The position numbers and the translations under genes were made by a program. A DNA stretch of 64,000 nt, from the NCBI GenBank assembly GCA_019155185.1, contig CM032809.1:6134621-6198620 (forward strand). Direction: 5' to 3'. The notes below the pieces were generated by a model, which did not search any database, was not told the DNA's origin, and saw only the letters and a program-made list of their open reading frames with translations. This document shows, one piece after another, positions 20,230 through 37,000 of this stretch; positions within the stretch are counted from its first letter, which is position 1; each line of letters begins with the position of its first letter. Origin of the DNA: Beaufortia kweichowensis. Its lineage: Eukaryota > Chordata > Actinopteri > Cypriniformes > Gastromyzontidae.

Positions 20230-20660
20230 CTGCCTTTATTAGCCAGTGTAATTCAGCACAATGAATGCATTCCATACATCGCCTCTGTTTGGGCCAATGG
20301 CATCTGTTCTTAACCTGCGAGGAAACTTCATCTCTCTAAATTAATTTCTCATGCAGGCCTCCTGAGCTCAGAGTCTACCAAGTTGGGCCTGATGAATAAT
20401 GCAGCAGGTTTAATTGCAAAGCCAGAAACTAATGACTTTGGACTGGTTAACAGCAGGGGAACCATACATCTCTGCAAACTGAATGAAAAATTAGTTCAGA
20501 AAAAATAGGGGGGAGAGAAAACGCTAATTGATGAATAATTAAAGCTTGAGCTACAGGGCATAATTGTGACATTTTGTTTCAATCAATTTAGAAGTGCGGT
20601 GAAAAGTGCACTTAGGAAACTAATGGTGACTGTGTGAATGTCCACTGAAAAAAGCCATGT
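20230..20660. promoter_or_regulatory. Candidate conserved non-coding block between lrrc69 and runx1t1
   Basis: This is a complex, non-repetitive stretch with normal GC balance, in contrast to its AT-rich flanks. It is dense in homeodomain-type cores: TAAATTAATTTC, GGTTTAATTG, CTAATTGATGAATAATTAAAG. It is not open in any long frame. The look is that of conserved enhancers near developmental regulators, and runx1t1 is the obvious target. This rests on composition alone; no alignment was done. Confidence 0.35.
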
Positions 20661-21166
20661 GATTCAGTCATTTATTATACAGCCCTCAGTCAAACTCAAC
20701 CGTTATTTTACAACAGTTACCTCAATTTCCAAGCGATTGTGAACTTGGCGGCCATTAATGCACCTTGCGAGTGGTACATGGTTTACTGTAAACAAGATGA
20801 GACGACATAAACAAAATGATCTCAGGACCTCTACCTGTATTTTGTTGTATTGGATGTAAAGTTCTTATATTGTTTTTTATGCTTATGTCTTCTGTATTTG
20901 TTTTATTATGTTAGAGCGATAAAACGAAAAGTCTTTTTTATAAACAGCCAATTTCATGCAAATGTAAAATGAAAAATTACGTTTTTAAGGCTTTTACTAT
21001 TCTAATAGCTCAGATGTCAATATCTGGTGGTTTAAATACTCATGTGAGGTCTCTTTCAAAGTGTATAAAGCATGATTTTTCATAGTCAGATAAAGTGCTA
21101 ATTTTCAGGCGCATGAACATTAAAATGACTATTATAAGTTCTTTGAAGAGTCATCTCTTCTCCATT

Positions 21167-21460
21167 TGTTGGGTATTATTGCTTCTGGTTTGTGCATTTT
21201 AATTGACAGAAATCCTAGAAAGTATTTTACTTCACAAAAACTTATAAATAGTTATTTACATTTATTAAAATGGATAACTCGTGCATAGACTGATATTTTT
21301 CTAATGTCGACTCTATCAACAGGAGCTTAATAAAATAGAAACACATGGTTTAATATATTGGTAATAATAAATACATTCTGTGAGAATTTATATTGTAAGT
21401 TTTGACTGAAAATGTTATACGTTATAACGCTGGAATTGCTCAAACACAGATTTTTTTTAT
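21167..21460 (+). repeat. Unclassified dispersed repeat, copy B
   Basis: Diverged copy of the repeat at 4083-4306: GTTGGGTATTATTGCTTCTG, 'tgcattttaattgacagaaatcct', 'tctatcaacagg', and TTTTGACTGAAAATGTTATA occur in the same order, with an extra piece in the middle. The upstream DNA from about 20800 may belong to the same, longer element. Confidence 0.7.
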
Positions 21461-21589
21461 CAGTTTGCACTGTTTATTAAAATAAGAGTATTTTTTAATG
21501 CCTTATGCTTATAATGTCTTCATAATAAAAAAAACTTCTTTCCTCTACAGGTATTTATCAAGCGCTGCAAAACATTGTAAACTTAGTAA

Positions 21590-21700
21590 AGCACTTCTTA
21601 TTATACTATTGTTGCCTCTTTTGATGTGTCTCCTAATATTTGTAAGTCGCTTTGGATAAAAGCGTCAGCTAAATGCCTAAATGTAAATGTAAATTTGTTT
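21590..21700 (+). mobile_element. tRNA-SINE tail
   Basis: TTTGTAAGTCGCTTTGGATA followed by AAAGCGTCAGCTAAATGCCT and a (TAAATG)n tail is the 3' end of the tRNA-derived SINE family also seen at 62.1 kb. The tRNA-like head is missing. Confidence 0.7.
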
Positions 21701-24700
21701 GTGTGTGTGTTATGATTTCTTTGTGCGTCTAGACTAAAATCATTTTTGTGGCAGAGCCCAGTGGCAGCCATTATTCAATGCACTGGAAACCAATGATGCA
21801 CCAGTCGTCACCATCTCTCTAGCTGGATTGTGAATGCCCGAGGACAGCTTAAAGGCTACCAGACCACAGTTCACCACCGCATGATCTGTGGCCTTTGCGT
21901 TACCACTCTGTTTTAAAGAGAGAGGAGCATGTGATGAAACATGCATTATTCCAGAGAGCAGATGTTGGGGTCCTGGAGCAGCAGGAGACCCTCAGGCCCT
22001 GTCTGGTGTTTGTGAATGTGTAGATGTGCGTAAGTATCTTTCCTCTGTCAGACCACTTTGTTAAAACAGAGTCCAGACTTGCTGTTGTTTTGCTAACCTC
22101 ATTTACCACGCAAACACTAGTTGTTGTTCTCATACATCACCGACGTGCCCGATCTGCTATTGGTGACCGTTTGTGCCGCCTGAATAAAAAGCGTGCGTTT
22201 GATTGACGTTAATAGCAACGAGGAGTATCTGTCAATTAAGAAAAAATATCACACAGTGGGAGACGTTCACATTAGGTCTGTACACTCTGAACATGTATGC
22301 CATATGTTAATTAGGGAATCTACACTGATATAATTACTGAAAGAGAATATTGCCTATGGTGAAAATATCTTCCCGCTTCCTCATGGGGAACGTAAAGGAA
22401 GATAAAGTAGGAATTTTAATTTACTGCACTTGAAATAAGAAGAGTAACGTTGGCATTCACTCAAGATGATCAGAAGTTTATTTGTCGGGTCGTTTAAGAC
22501 GATCAAACATTGCGGTTGATGTTTGCTTCTTTGCTTCTTAGTTTACTAAGATTTCACCGTTAACCATCAGCTGCAAGTTATTGCTTTTTAAAAACCGTGT
22601 AGTATTTTACTCAAATATTTTTAATAATAGGTTGCGTAATGTGTTTACCTTTTCACAGCAGCTGGTATTTGATGATTCCGTCATTATTTCTCGGTCGCAT
22701 GAACTGTTTATAAGACACCACAGGGATTTATTGTCACCCTGGACTTTGAGATCAGATAAACAAGGTTTCATGGCACCATATTGCTCTAATAATCTCTAAC
22801 ACTTGTGTAGATGAAATGTGATTGCTTTGATTGTGCTTTTGCCTCAGGCAACCCTGTTCATCTCTCTGTCTCCTGGGTATGTGTTTATACTGATGACAGT
22901 ATCTGACCCTGTTTCATTGCAAGATTATGCATTATAATGTGAAAAAAGATTGATATATATTTAATGTGAAAGTAAACTATTATTTGTATTTGTTTATGCA
23001 ATATGTCTATATTATGAAGACAAATACTGAACAATAGCTGGATGGTAAACATTGGAGACCATATGGAGATTGATATAATTGAATAAGTGCTCATGGGAGA
23101 TCATGACGATGGCAAACTAGACATCGGTTTGTATTTACTCAATTAGAACAGTTAAAAATTATATTTCTATTATAGTATATTATCTATATATATTATATTC
23201 TATTATTATTATATTAGAAGCAAGTAGTCAAAGCCGTACATATTTTGCATTTTATTGTTGTAAAAAATATATTACATGATAGATTTTGGGATAAAAGCCT
23301 CCATTTTTTTCATTTATAATACTAAAATGTATTATTTAAATACAGAACGATATTGACGTTTATTCTGCACAAAAGAAAATACCAGAAGTTGGCTTCCTAA
23401 ACATTGATTTCAATCTTTGACATGGCTTTATTTTAACAGAATGTTCTTTACAACTTGCAAAATGATTTCATGTAAAGAACTGTAAATCACAAAAAACAAC
23501 TTTAACTAGATTTTGTAACATTATATAACTGAGTTTTGTGACAAACTTCTTTCTCCATCAGTGTTATTTTTTAGTATTTTAGTTCATTTTTCTATTTAGT
23601 CCAAATTCTAGCCCACGCCTCTGAAATCACTGGTGTGGGTCGATTTTAGTCATCCAGCCAGACCTGCTGTCTTCTGAGTTCAAGTATTAAAATTAGCATC
23701 ATTGATTGGTGTATTGGCCCGCTTGTGAGGAGAAAAACAGCTACTCAATACCACGCAGTGAACAACTGTCAGGCAAAGAAGAGCGCTCTCCAATCAGGGA
23801 AATCTATTGTCTGGCATCTTATGCTGAATGAGGGATCTCCTATTGAGCTGCTGGCATGGCACCAGCACATTGTCAACATGATGCTTACACAATCAATCTG
23901 TCACCTTCTGCTTATGAGCCACTGGAGGGCACTGTGTCTCTCTGGTAAACACCGTCTTACGGATGTGCAAAAAGTACTTGGAAAGTAAAAGCATTGAAGT
24001 GCAGCCCTGTAGAAAGCATCTATAAGGAGGAGAACGCCATACATTAAACAAAACGTCAAAGTTTGAAAATGTTCCAAAAATTAACCAGAAATATATGATT
24101 CATTTCAATTTTCTTTGCGCAACAAGACTGTAATTAATAGGATATTAGTATCTGTCTTTGCAGGCAGTAGCATTTTATCTAATTAAAATTTTCTCCATAA
24201 CTGGATCAAAGCCAGAAGCCAATGTGCAAAACAAATGGCCATCCAATTTTTCACATTATTCAGCACCACTTCCTCATATATTTGATATATTTTCTTCTCC
24301 ACTCAAAAGCAAAAGAATAAAACAGAAGAAAATAAGCGCACACACCGAGCCCTGCAGAGAACGCTGCAGAAAGCCTTTGTTTTTCTGTGTCTCGGCTCAG
24401 AACAAATGAGAATAAGTGTTAGCGTGTGGCTTTGAGGTGAAGATGGCTCTATAGCATCATTGGCCCTCTGCTCATTACTGAAGAGCCCTTCTGTGGCAGT
24501 TTTGGGTCATTCCCTTTTCCAAGTGTAAAACACCTCATGTTGTTAAGAGCAAGAAAACACAGAAGAAGCAAAAAACTTCAAAGAACAAATAAGCTTTAAT
24601 CTTGTTTTGTGTTCTTTGAGTTTCTATACTCACATATAATGACTGGAGACTATCTGTAGGGAATTACATACCTGGGCCTTTCTCTTGCTTTTCGGTGGGC

Positions 24701-24848
24701 TTTGTTTTTCTCTGAAAGTTTTGTCACTGCAGTAGATACACTGAAGTAAACAATCCTGATGAATCCTTTGATGCACCTTTGGCTGAAAAGAAAAAGAAGA
24801 AAGATCACCAAATTGTTGTTGTCCATGAACTGTGTAGTTACATTTAAA
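21701..24848. other. Intergenic DNA, possible conserved non-coding blocks
   Basis: No coding exon is recognised. Most is AT-rich. Two complex, non-repetitive stretches stand out: about 23690-23960 (open for 87 codons but without a known domain) and about 24150-24480. Either could be a conserved regulatory element or the trace of an unknown transcript. Nothing more can be said from the sequence. Confidence 0.3.
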
Positions 24849-25112
24849 TACACTTTTAAAAATAAAGGTGCTATAAAAGATTCCTTGCAGTGATGCCATA
24901 GAAGAACCATTTTTGGTTCCATTCAAGCCATTGGAACCATTCAATCAAAGGTTCTAAAAGAACCATTTTTAGTCTAAAGAACCTTTTTCAACTACAAATA
25001 ATATTTCTGAAACAGAGAAAGATTCTCTGGATATTAAAGGTACTTTATGGAACCATACAGCCAAAATAGGGTCTTCTATGGCATCTTGAAGCACCTTTAT
25101 TTTTAAGAGTAT
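24849..25112. mobile_element. Non-autonomous DNA element (AAAATAAAGGTGCT ends)
   Basis: The left end ACTTTTAAAAATAAAGGTGC is mirrored by the right end GCACCTTTATTTTTAAGAGT. Internal blocks such as GAAGAACCATTTTTGGTTCC, AAAGAACC and TTTATGGAACCATACAGCC form nested inverted repeats. I recognise this as an abundant cyprinid foldback repeat. It has no coding capacity. Confidence 0.8.
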
Positions 25113-25796
25113 TCTGAAATGTTTCTTCAATGGTCACTTTTTACTGGTTTGTAACAAAGAAGTAAACTACAGCAGGGTAAACATTTATATCTTTGGCATT
25201 CTCATTTGCTCCAACACTGCAAGATCAAATGGACTATTGCGTTTCCTCAATTGTAGAAAAAAATGTGATGGATGACTGCAGTCAGACGAGAGAAAGATGT
25301 CAAATTTACAGTTACTTCCACAACGGCTCTATTAAAAACCCTATAGAAAGCTTTGTTAGATTTACACAGTTAATTATTGTGGAAATGCAAAATGTCCATT
25401 CAGATACTGTAGACTTGCCTTAAAGTTATACCTTTGGTAGAAATGTCAGTCTGGTTGCTTTTAAAAATGCCAAGGCCACAGTGTTTACAATTCAACCTAC
25501 AAATGGCTTACTTAAAATGTTTTTTGCAATAATAATGTCAGTTTTGGTGCTGTCTGTATCCCAGTAATATTGTGTAGTGCTGTTTTTTCCATTACTCCAT
25601 AGTGGCTCACATGGCCTGGGGAACATGCTCAATGTGAGAGGCAGCTGACACCAGCACAACCCAGGTGGAAGCATCTGTACACAGGATTTTTCTGGAACAT
25701 GCCGTGCCTCTGGCATTCTACCTCCACTGGCTCAACATCTGTTTCATATGACAGGACAGGAGCAACGTCCTTGAGGAATTTGTCCTATGTATTCAT

Positions 25797-28735
<2,939 letters not shown>

Positions 28736-28737
28736 TC

Positions 28738-28975
28738 CGTGTGTGTGTGTGTGTGTGTGTAAATTGTCCCCACAAATTGTCCCCACAAAGATAGTAATGT
28801 GACAGTGATGGAAAACAATTTATAAATCATATTAAACAATGTTTTTTGAGAATGTAAAAGTGCAGAAAGGTTTGTGGGAAGAGTAAATGATACACTATAC
28901 AGTTTGTACAGTATCATGTACAGTATAACAGTTATCATGTCTATGGAAAATCCCCACAAAACATGCAACCCAACA
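28738..28975. mobile_element. (GT)n-linked cyprinid repeat with GTCCCCACAAA ends
   Basis: A (GT) run at 28739-28760 leads into AATTGTCCCCACAAA (the last 13 bases duplicated) and ends GAAAATCCCCACAAAACATG. Internal CAGTTTGTACAGTAT and TGTCTATGGAAAATCCCC are typical of this family. A second copy in the opposite orientation is at 42652-42983. Microsatellite-bounded copies are normal for this element. Confidence 0.7.
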
Positions 28976-31900
28976 TACAGTAATTACTACACTTTGTTAA
29001 TGTACACTATATTATTTCGTAGTATTATTCATATTATAGTAAATTGTAGTAAATACTGTATACTTTCATATTTACTATGGTGTGGTTCAAAAACACTAGA
29101 ATTTTACTACAATTTAATATTGTTAATAATTTATGTTATAAAAAATATTTTTTACATGACAAAATCATGATGATTATTTAAAAATATGAGTAAAGCATTA
29201 AATAAAGTTATGCAGTAAATTCATCAAAAACACAGTCAGTCTGGCAAATGGTCTGTACAACAATTCTTTGTTTTATAAAACAAAACACAACTACACAGTA
29301 TTTCCAAGAAGCTTAGTTTATGTTTTGTAATGTTAAATCCATCACCATCATTATATGCTACTCTTTCCATTTAAGAAAAAAGTCTGAAACATATCAAATC
29401 ATAATTATTATTAATCAGATGAATAATGATTACCTTCATGAAACATAAATGTGGGTTTACCAGAGGATGTGAGGGAACACCTGACCCAGCTGCTCCAGCA
29501 TACCGTCTCTTCCTGGAAAACAGAAAACCATGTTTATCTGAAACCATTTATCAACATAATAAGTGCTTGGAATAAACAGTGGCTGGCATCTCTGTTTACT
29601 CTGAAACTGCCCCGCTGAGATCTGTTTAGCAGTATTTCACGAAACAGTTTACAAAACAGATGAAAAAAATGTATCAGCTGCCTGCAATATTTTGAAGACA
29701 ACAGCCTGGTTTGTGTTGGTGTGATATCTCACATGAGAAATCCTCTGTGGTGACTATATTAGCAGAATGATGGATGGCACACATTCCCACTCACTGGATT
29801 TAGACACATTCTTCCAGTGCCAAAATCCTGGCAGATTCACAAAACGTTCCTCGGATCTAACCAGACATTTGATTCAAAACTGATACCAGATCTTTTGGTT
29901 TTCTCTAGCAGTGCTGTTGGTTTCATACACCTACCTTATTTTTGTTAATTATATCGTCCAAACTTTTATTCAAATTGTGTTCCTAGTTATTGAAAGAACG
30001 AGTAAACATACTAAAACACAGGAATGGCTATTTTAAAAAAGTCAGACCAGGGCAGGTTGTCACATTTATTTTATATTTCATCCTGCTGTAAAAATCCAGC
30101 TGAAGTCTTTTTTTGTGATTTACTGTTTTTTACATAAAACCATCCTACATAATGTAAAGAACATTCTGTGTAAATATAAACTTGATATCTTTATTATTGA
30201 CTAAGATCATGTCAAAGATTAAAATCAATGTTTGGGAAGCAAACTTTCAGCATTGTTTTGTTGCAAAATAATAAAACAGTCACAATAAAATAATTATTCA
30301 ACTCATTATTTCAGTATTTTTGAAACCTTTGAAGCTTGTTATCCCATAATTTTAATTCAGATTTCACAAACAAGGTCACATGCTCATTCATTAATTAACA
30401 TTTCTGTTGGTCAAAACATTGTATTGATATTTTTGTATGTTACATTTGACATTCTCACTGTTTTGTAAACTGTGTCCTCTGTCAGTAGTTGACTATTTAA
30501 ATTGTACCTGTATTAGGCTTTTTAATGGCAGGTAATGTTAATACTTACCTCATAGTATACTAACAAACCCCTCCTTTGGGCCATGTTGTCACAAAAGGTG
30601 AATAATATCTTTAATAAACTGCATTTGTTTGATCTAGAAATGATCACAGACAATGTGCACAGCTGGAAACATGGGCCAATGTTAAAAACATACTTTCAAA
30701 AACAAACCCACCTTAATATTCACTGAAGTAAAAACCGTGACAACTTGCCCCATTCCCCACTCGCATCACACGACGATCTGCTTTAGTATCAGTATGCAGA
30801 GCACATCCAGTCACAGATAAAGTTTGTGAGCTCCATATGCCTCCTAAAGTTTTACTGTGCATAGGGCAGGTTCTCGTAAACACAAAGTTTGTATTGAAGT
30901 CAGCAAGCGCTGCCCTGTGTGTTTAGAGCAAGCTGTTCCTGTGAAGAAGAGGCTCGAGAGCCATGAAAAGCATCAATCACGCTTTAAACACACAGTGGGT
31001 AGCAGTCGCTTTGGTTCTGTCTCCACTCTCATTAGCCATCACTCATCTCAGCTGGGGAAGACCTGCGGCTTTGGGCTGCTGGAGGTGTGCGAGTCGGCAC
31101 TTTCTAGGATAAGCACCAACCAGCTTCACTTCAGTTGTCAAGGGGCCTGAGAGTAGATCTTCATCAGCATCTCTCCACCTCTCATCCTCAGGCACAGTGA
31201 TGCTCTGTGGAAAGAACATCTTTGGGAACATGAGAAATCTGGATGGGGCTTCATGTGGTTTCATATAATTGTACATTTTCTGATAATTCACATTGTGAAA
31301 ATGTATACAAATTAGCAACTTATTAATACTTAAATACTTTTGGCTGCCTAAAATTCTTAATTACAATCAACTTGACTAAAGTTAATCAAACTGTTTTTAC
31401 ATTATTTCAACTCATCAAATTAAGCTATAGCAACTCAGCGCTGGACAAAATGAAAAATAGTCAGTTTAAATGACTTATAAATCCATAAAAGTTCATTGTA
31501 CTTAAAAATTTAAGGCAGCAAATATTTTTACAGCGTAGAAATTCCCATGCGTTTAGGTTTGTGACCTTCATGTAGATGTAACTCACTCCACATATCCTCC
31601 ACATAGGATACACATGAAACTAAACTACAGTTTTTAAAATTTTATATATTTTAATATATATACATTTTTATTATGATTTAAAAAAATATCTTAAACATTA
31701 ACATTTTTGTTTATGCTTATTGTTATGAAAATTAGTCAAATCTTCATTTTTGGGTCTGATACTTTTCCATAAATATATATTTGTCATGATAAAACAACTA
31801 AATATTGAAGTTAACAGTGAAATAAGATAAGCGTTCCCACTGAGGAACGTTGACAGTTAACATGTATTGTAACATATTATCCACTAACTATAACGTACTG

Positions 31901-32101
31901 TAGCAAATCTTTAAAAAAGTACATGAGAAAACAGTATGTTTTATTTTTCACTGGATAAATATAGGCTTCAACTCTTCAACCTCTGGAGATAAACGAAAGA
32001 TATCAATTTCCTTTTTTCTCTATTTTTTCTTACCCTGTTAATCTGCAGGATGCCATGAAACCATTAGCTGACATTTAAGCAGTGCTTTTGTCACTGCCAT
32101 G

Positions 32102-32185
<84 letters not shown>

Positions 32186-34004
32186 CATTCTCTTCACATC
32201 ACTGCCCGCCGTCAAGGGTGATGGAGGGTCGGCTACATGCATCATTCAGGACTGGGTGGAGATGCACTACTCCACTTGCTTAATAATGTCATTTCGCCTG
32301 AATGGTATTAACAGATTATCCAGGCCTGGAGCGTTGAAGCATGTGCTGGTAAAAGATAACCTTGTGTTCTGTAATTTAATCAAAAATGTTTTCACTGTGG
32401 AGTCACTTTGGCCCTAGCATAACAGCCCTAATACGTTCTCGTACCCCCCAGTTGTATTCCTCTGTGGTCGGAGTATATAAAGAAACCTATTACAAGAGAG
32501 TATTTCCGAATATTCCTCAACGAGGTGTTTCGAATCACTCCACGGACATGGAAATATAAACAGGCTCTGATTGAATCAGATTTAAATCCTCGAATTTAGC
32601 TCGGCCGCATATCAAAGAGACGCTCTTGCTTAACTCTCAAAGGCAGAACGTTATTTTCTCCTCCGTCACTGTAGGCCCGTAGTAATATTTCTCGCCGCGC
32701 ATCGGGTTCAAAAAAGCACGTGAAATTCTGTGACACAGTTAGATTTAGAGGCAAAAAATGTAAACCATTTAGAGGCAAACTCTTTATGGACTTTAATCCT
32801 GCGTTCCATCCCTAGAAGCTGAATTTATATCCCGCATTAGCTATCGTCTGGTTGGAGTATTGCTCTTCTCCTCGCGCGAGTGTTCCAGGGCAGACGGCGT
32901 CCCTATCGCTCACGAGCACATGCACACACGGGCATTATGGGTTTATCTCATCTCCCGCAGCCCGCGCTCAGTCCTCCGGGCTACTTTACTAATAACCTTT
33001 TTCTTATCAGGCACTCCGCACCTCTGCCTGTGATCAAAGACCCAATTAATGGAGCGGGGAAAGGTGAAGCATTCAAATAATAGAGACAGCTGTTTTTCTC
33101 TGTTTGAGGGAATCCATTTGTATTGTTATCGGTGGAGAACAGTTCTCCAGACCTCGCTTAATTGAGGGTCTGTCAATTCTTGCCAATGTCCAAAAACAGA
33201 GAAGCCAGTGAATGACGGGAATATCGCAGTGTTTCAACTTATCCTTGGCTTTATGATCTCTTAAATGGTAATAAAAGGAGATAAGGAGGAAATGAGTGTT
33301 TTTAAAGATCTCTGGATTCTCATGGATTTCTCATGGAAGGCTTTTTTACAGCTAGGGGTTAATTTTAATGGCATGAGGAACAGCATCTGAATGCCGCATT
33401 TATAAAGCCTTCGGCCAGGACAAAGATAATTGCGCTACTAAATGTGTTTCCTCGTCAATGTCGCCGTCACATTACAGAAGAAAGTGGGCTGAATAGGCTA
33501 CTGGACATATTAACATTAGCTAAAATGTAAAATGGGGGACACAGGAATTAAGTGACACTTTAAATATAGACCTTGTAGGCTAATAGCTTCCCTTCAAAGA
33601 GCATTTACTCTTCAATGTTCAAGGCCACTTACGTTGCGCATTCAAGGCTTTTCAAATGGCTTTTTTCACTTACAAGCTTTTCCGATTCATGTATACATAC
33701 ATATCAAATCACGATTTACTCAACGTTTAACAATGTGTCTGAGTAACTTGGAGTACAGGTTTAGTTTTGGCCACATTATTTGTTGACTTATTTAAATACA
33801 TCTATTGGAGTGTGCCAATGAATTTGCTTGAGCAACTAAAAAATGATTAACTACAGAAACTTTGTAGGATTTTCAGAACTACCTGATATTATTAGATTTT
33901 TCACAATAATAAATAATGTGTTATACATTGTCTCTTTTTCTTTACACATTTGGTCATCTGACCTTTTCTGAGTAACGGCAAAAAAACCCAAACCGACAGT
34001 CTCC
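28976..34004. other. Gene-free interval 3' of runx1t1
   Basis: No coding exon is recognised. A (CT)n/(TA)n microsatellite occupies 32104-32186. Complex single-copy blocks occur around 30750-31150, 32800-33200 (CpG-containing, with GACCCAATTAATGGAGCGGG) and 33380-33480, and may be regulatory. Remaining DNA is AT-rich. If gene order followed human 8q21.3, slc26a7 would be expected here, and I see none of it. Confidence 0.4.
32104..32186. repeat. (CT)n-(TA)n microsatellite
   Basis: About 70 bp of CT with one TTT break, followed by six TA units. Confidence 0.95.
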
Positions 34005-37000
34005 GATGCAGGTATGAACATATTTATTACACAGTAAAGAGTACAACAATACCAGAATCATACTGCAAAGATTCACAGACTGACAGACCATTTACTACAG
34101 CCCCCAAAAATGAGAGAATAAAATAAAGAAAACAGATTAAACAAGAAACCACAGTTCTGACACAGTAAACTCAAAAACCCGAGTATACCGAGAGAGAGCA
34201 CACCCTCCCAGTCCATCTTTAACCTGTGGTTCATGTTTCCGTTAAGTATTGCACAACGACTTTCATGAGTTTTTTCACAATAAAGATTTCGAAGAACCCC
34301 ATGACTGCCCATCCCTGAACCCACCCACCCACCGATTCACTTCACTTTGTGTCCCATTTTAACCCGAAGTTTAATTCACTTTACAAACTAAAATATTCAT
34401 CAGCCGTTCATTTTCGCTCGTGTTTCGCGTGTACCCCCATAAACATGAACCTAAAAGACGTCGACGAGCGGCCTAGCGTGTCTCACAACAGAGGACAGAA
34501 ACGGGGAAGAGAGGGGGGCGCAGGTGAAAATATCACATTTCTCATCTTTGACCATTTATTGAATTAAAGTGTATATCAAATGGAGTCAACGCTCTGAAAT
34601 CTTTTTTTCTTTGAGTCATATTTACAAACTCAAAGTTAAAGGAACGTAAAAAAGTTTTTTTTTCGTTTTTTTATCTTATGTATTCTATTCATTAGGTTTT
34701 TCTTTTGAGGTCTGCATTGTTACCAAGTAGTGATATGGTTTGAGCTTTAGCTTTGGGTTTAAGTCCTGTTCTCAAGTGCCCATTTGGTTTGACTAGACCA
34801 GTGTTCGCTCAGTGACTGCTGCTCCTAACATGCTGTCAGAGGTAGAGTGAGACTTTTCGCCACCGAGGAAAAGTTTGTAGCAAAACAGACGTACTAGCGC
34901 TTCGCCCGTGCTTATTTTATTCAGGTTGCCCTGATGGAACTCACTACACCGTATATATTTTTCAAAAATATTACACTAGTGTTTTACCGCAGCTTAGCTG
35001 GCAGGTTCTGTGACGTTGTGGACGGGTGTCATACACCTCATTTTTTGGATCGTTTAACCGTAGCGTGTCGAGCAGGAGAAGAGATCCAGAGCCTCCTCCT
35101 GAGAGGTCAAATACACAGCGTTTAGCACCATGGTCCTCTTCATAAGCCATTAACGAGGTTGTTTTGTTTGTTTACTTTAGTTTTAGAAACAATTTTGTCG
35201 TTTCTGTCTGACATGGCTTTATATCATGAGCTGAAACACTTGAAAGTTTGGTTATGAACGCGAACAGCTCCGGCCGGGCTTTTCATTCTCTCGCGAAGAA
35301 TCTTTCAAAGAATGATACGGAAAGAAAAACAACAAAGATGAAATTGTTGTAAAACACTTCGGATCTTCGATTATTGCTCGATCATTCAGACGGTCTCATA
35401 CACACGTGGACCCTCTCGCCTCAGGAACTGCTACATGGTTTTAAGTGGCTTTTCTCCCTAGATGAGCTGAACGGGGCTGGTCGAAGCTCTGGAGAGAGAG
35501 AATTAAAGGTTTTCAAATGGAATTTGAAACCTGATAAATGCTTAGATAAAAGAAGAATGCATTTGAGTGTCATGTCTAAATCTTGGATAAATCAGGTTTT
35601 GGTCCTTCATGTCTGTCTTTGGCTGTCTTCCATGTTAATTCTTTTGTAATACTGTGTATCCTGGTGCTCTGCAGTGTTAAAGCTGTCTGTTTTCACCTCT
35701 GCATTTGGAAAGTTAGTGTCTTTTTTGTACATTTTTTTCTTTTTTGTATAAAACAAAAACAACATATACCATAGCGTTCAGTATGCATGTGCATGCACTG
35801 TCCTTAACTATTCAAAGCAAAAGTCTTTGCCATTATGTTAAGAAAAAAATGTTAGCAAAAGCAGATTGTGATACCTCTGTTTTGACATTTTTCTAGTTTT
35901 TTTTTCGTTTTTGTTTTTTAACAACAAATGAAATCACAGATATGTAACGAAGCAATCCGAAGGTAACCCTTGAAGTGACGTTCCCTACGGAAAAACTGCC
36001 AAAAGAAGCATGCCAAGAGAAACCGTGACAGTGCAAATACATTTATGTACGTCCCATGTACAAAAACATTTATGTTAGCATTCCATGTAACATGCTAGTT
36101 CTCAAAAAAGATCTGAATGATACTGAAGTAGCAGCACTGAGATAGCGTTTGTCTTTTGAGGACAACGGGAAAAGCGTTCTTCTTCTTAAAAGAGAACTAC
36201 ATAGGGGACTACCACAAACACGTACGTATAGAAAAGCAGCTTGCGAGAGCGTGAGAGAGAGAGAAAATGAGAGAAAACGTGTTCTTCCGTTTTGCAGCTA
36301 GAAAGACTATAAAGTTGTGACGGTGGTTTAAACTAGTATGCATTGTCACAATTGTCCAGCACATGTACAATAAATAACCATCGGAGACGGCACAGGACAC
36401 GAGTGTTTAACACAATGAGATCTAGAAGGGAAAAAGAAGCAAAAACAAGGATTGATGGCAGGGTTTGAGATAGGCAGGACAGGAGGGTCTTGACTGGCTC
36501 CGACGACCAGCGACTTGCCTGTGATTTATGGGTAATTTCTCAGCTCTTTGTATTCCGGGCGCTGTCATAGTGAGGATGTGACAGTCCTGCTCCGGTGGGC
36601 TGATGACTTCACTTCCTGTTCGGGAGCTGATGGAGTGCATTTGGGATCAGGGCTCAGAGCGCATCCTTCATTACGCTGTGTGGTGTTCAACATCCAGCAC
36701 AGGTTTGATCTAGTTCCCCGTCGCCCTTACATTCCTCAGTGAAACAGCTTTTTATTTCTCAGACCATTGACCTGGATATTATCTCGCAGAAGTTCGTTGA
36801 AAAAAAAGCAAGAACATCTGCGTTCCTTCACAATCTGCTGCACATCTGCAGAGTTCAGTCAGGAATCGCTGTCCATCGTTTACTCCACCACATCCGACAC
36901 AGATGCCCTGCGCGGCGGGTTTATTTCTCAATGCTGTTTGTTATCTTCTTTACAAGGAACGCTGTCTGTTTTCAAATCGTATTTTGTGTCTTTGCTTACA

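Noticed and set aside
34349..34567. 72-codon plus-strand frame in the runx1t1 3' UTR
   Set aside because: No homology seen, and the surrounding DNA fits a minus-strand 3' UTR.
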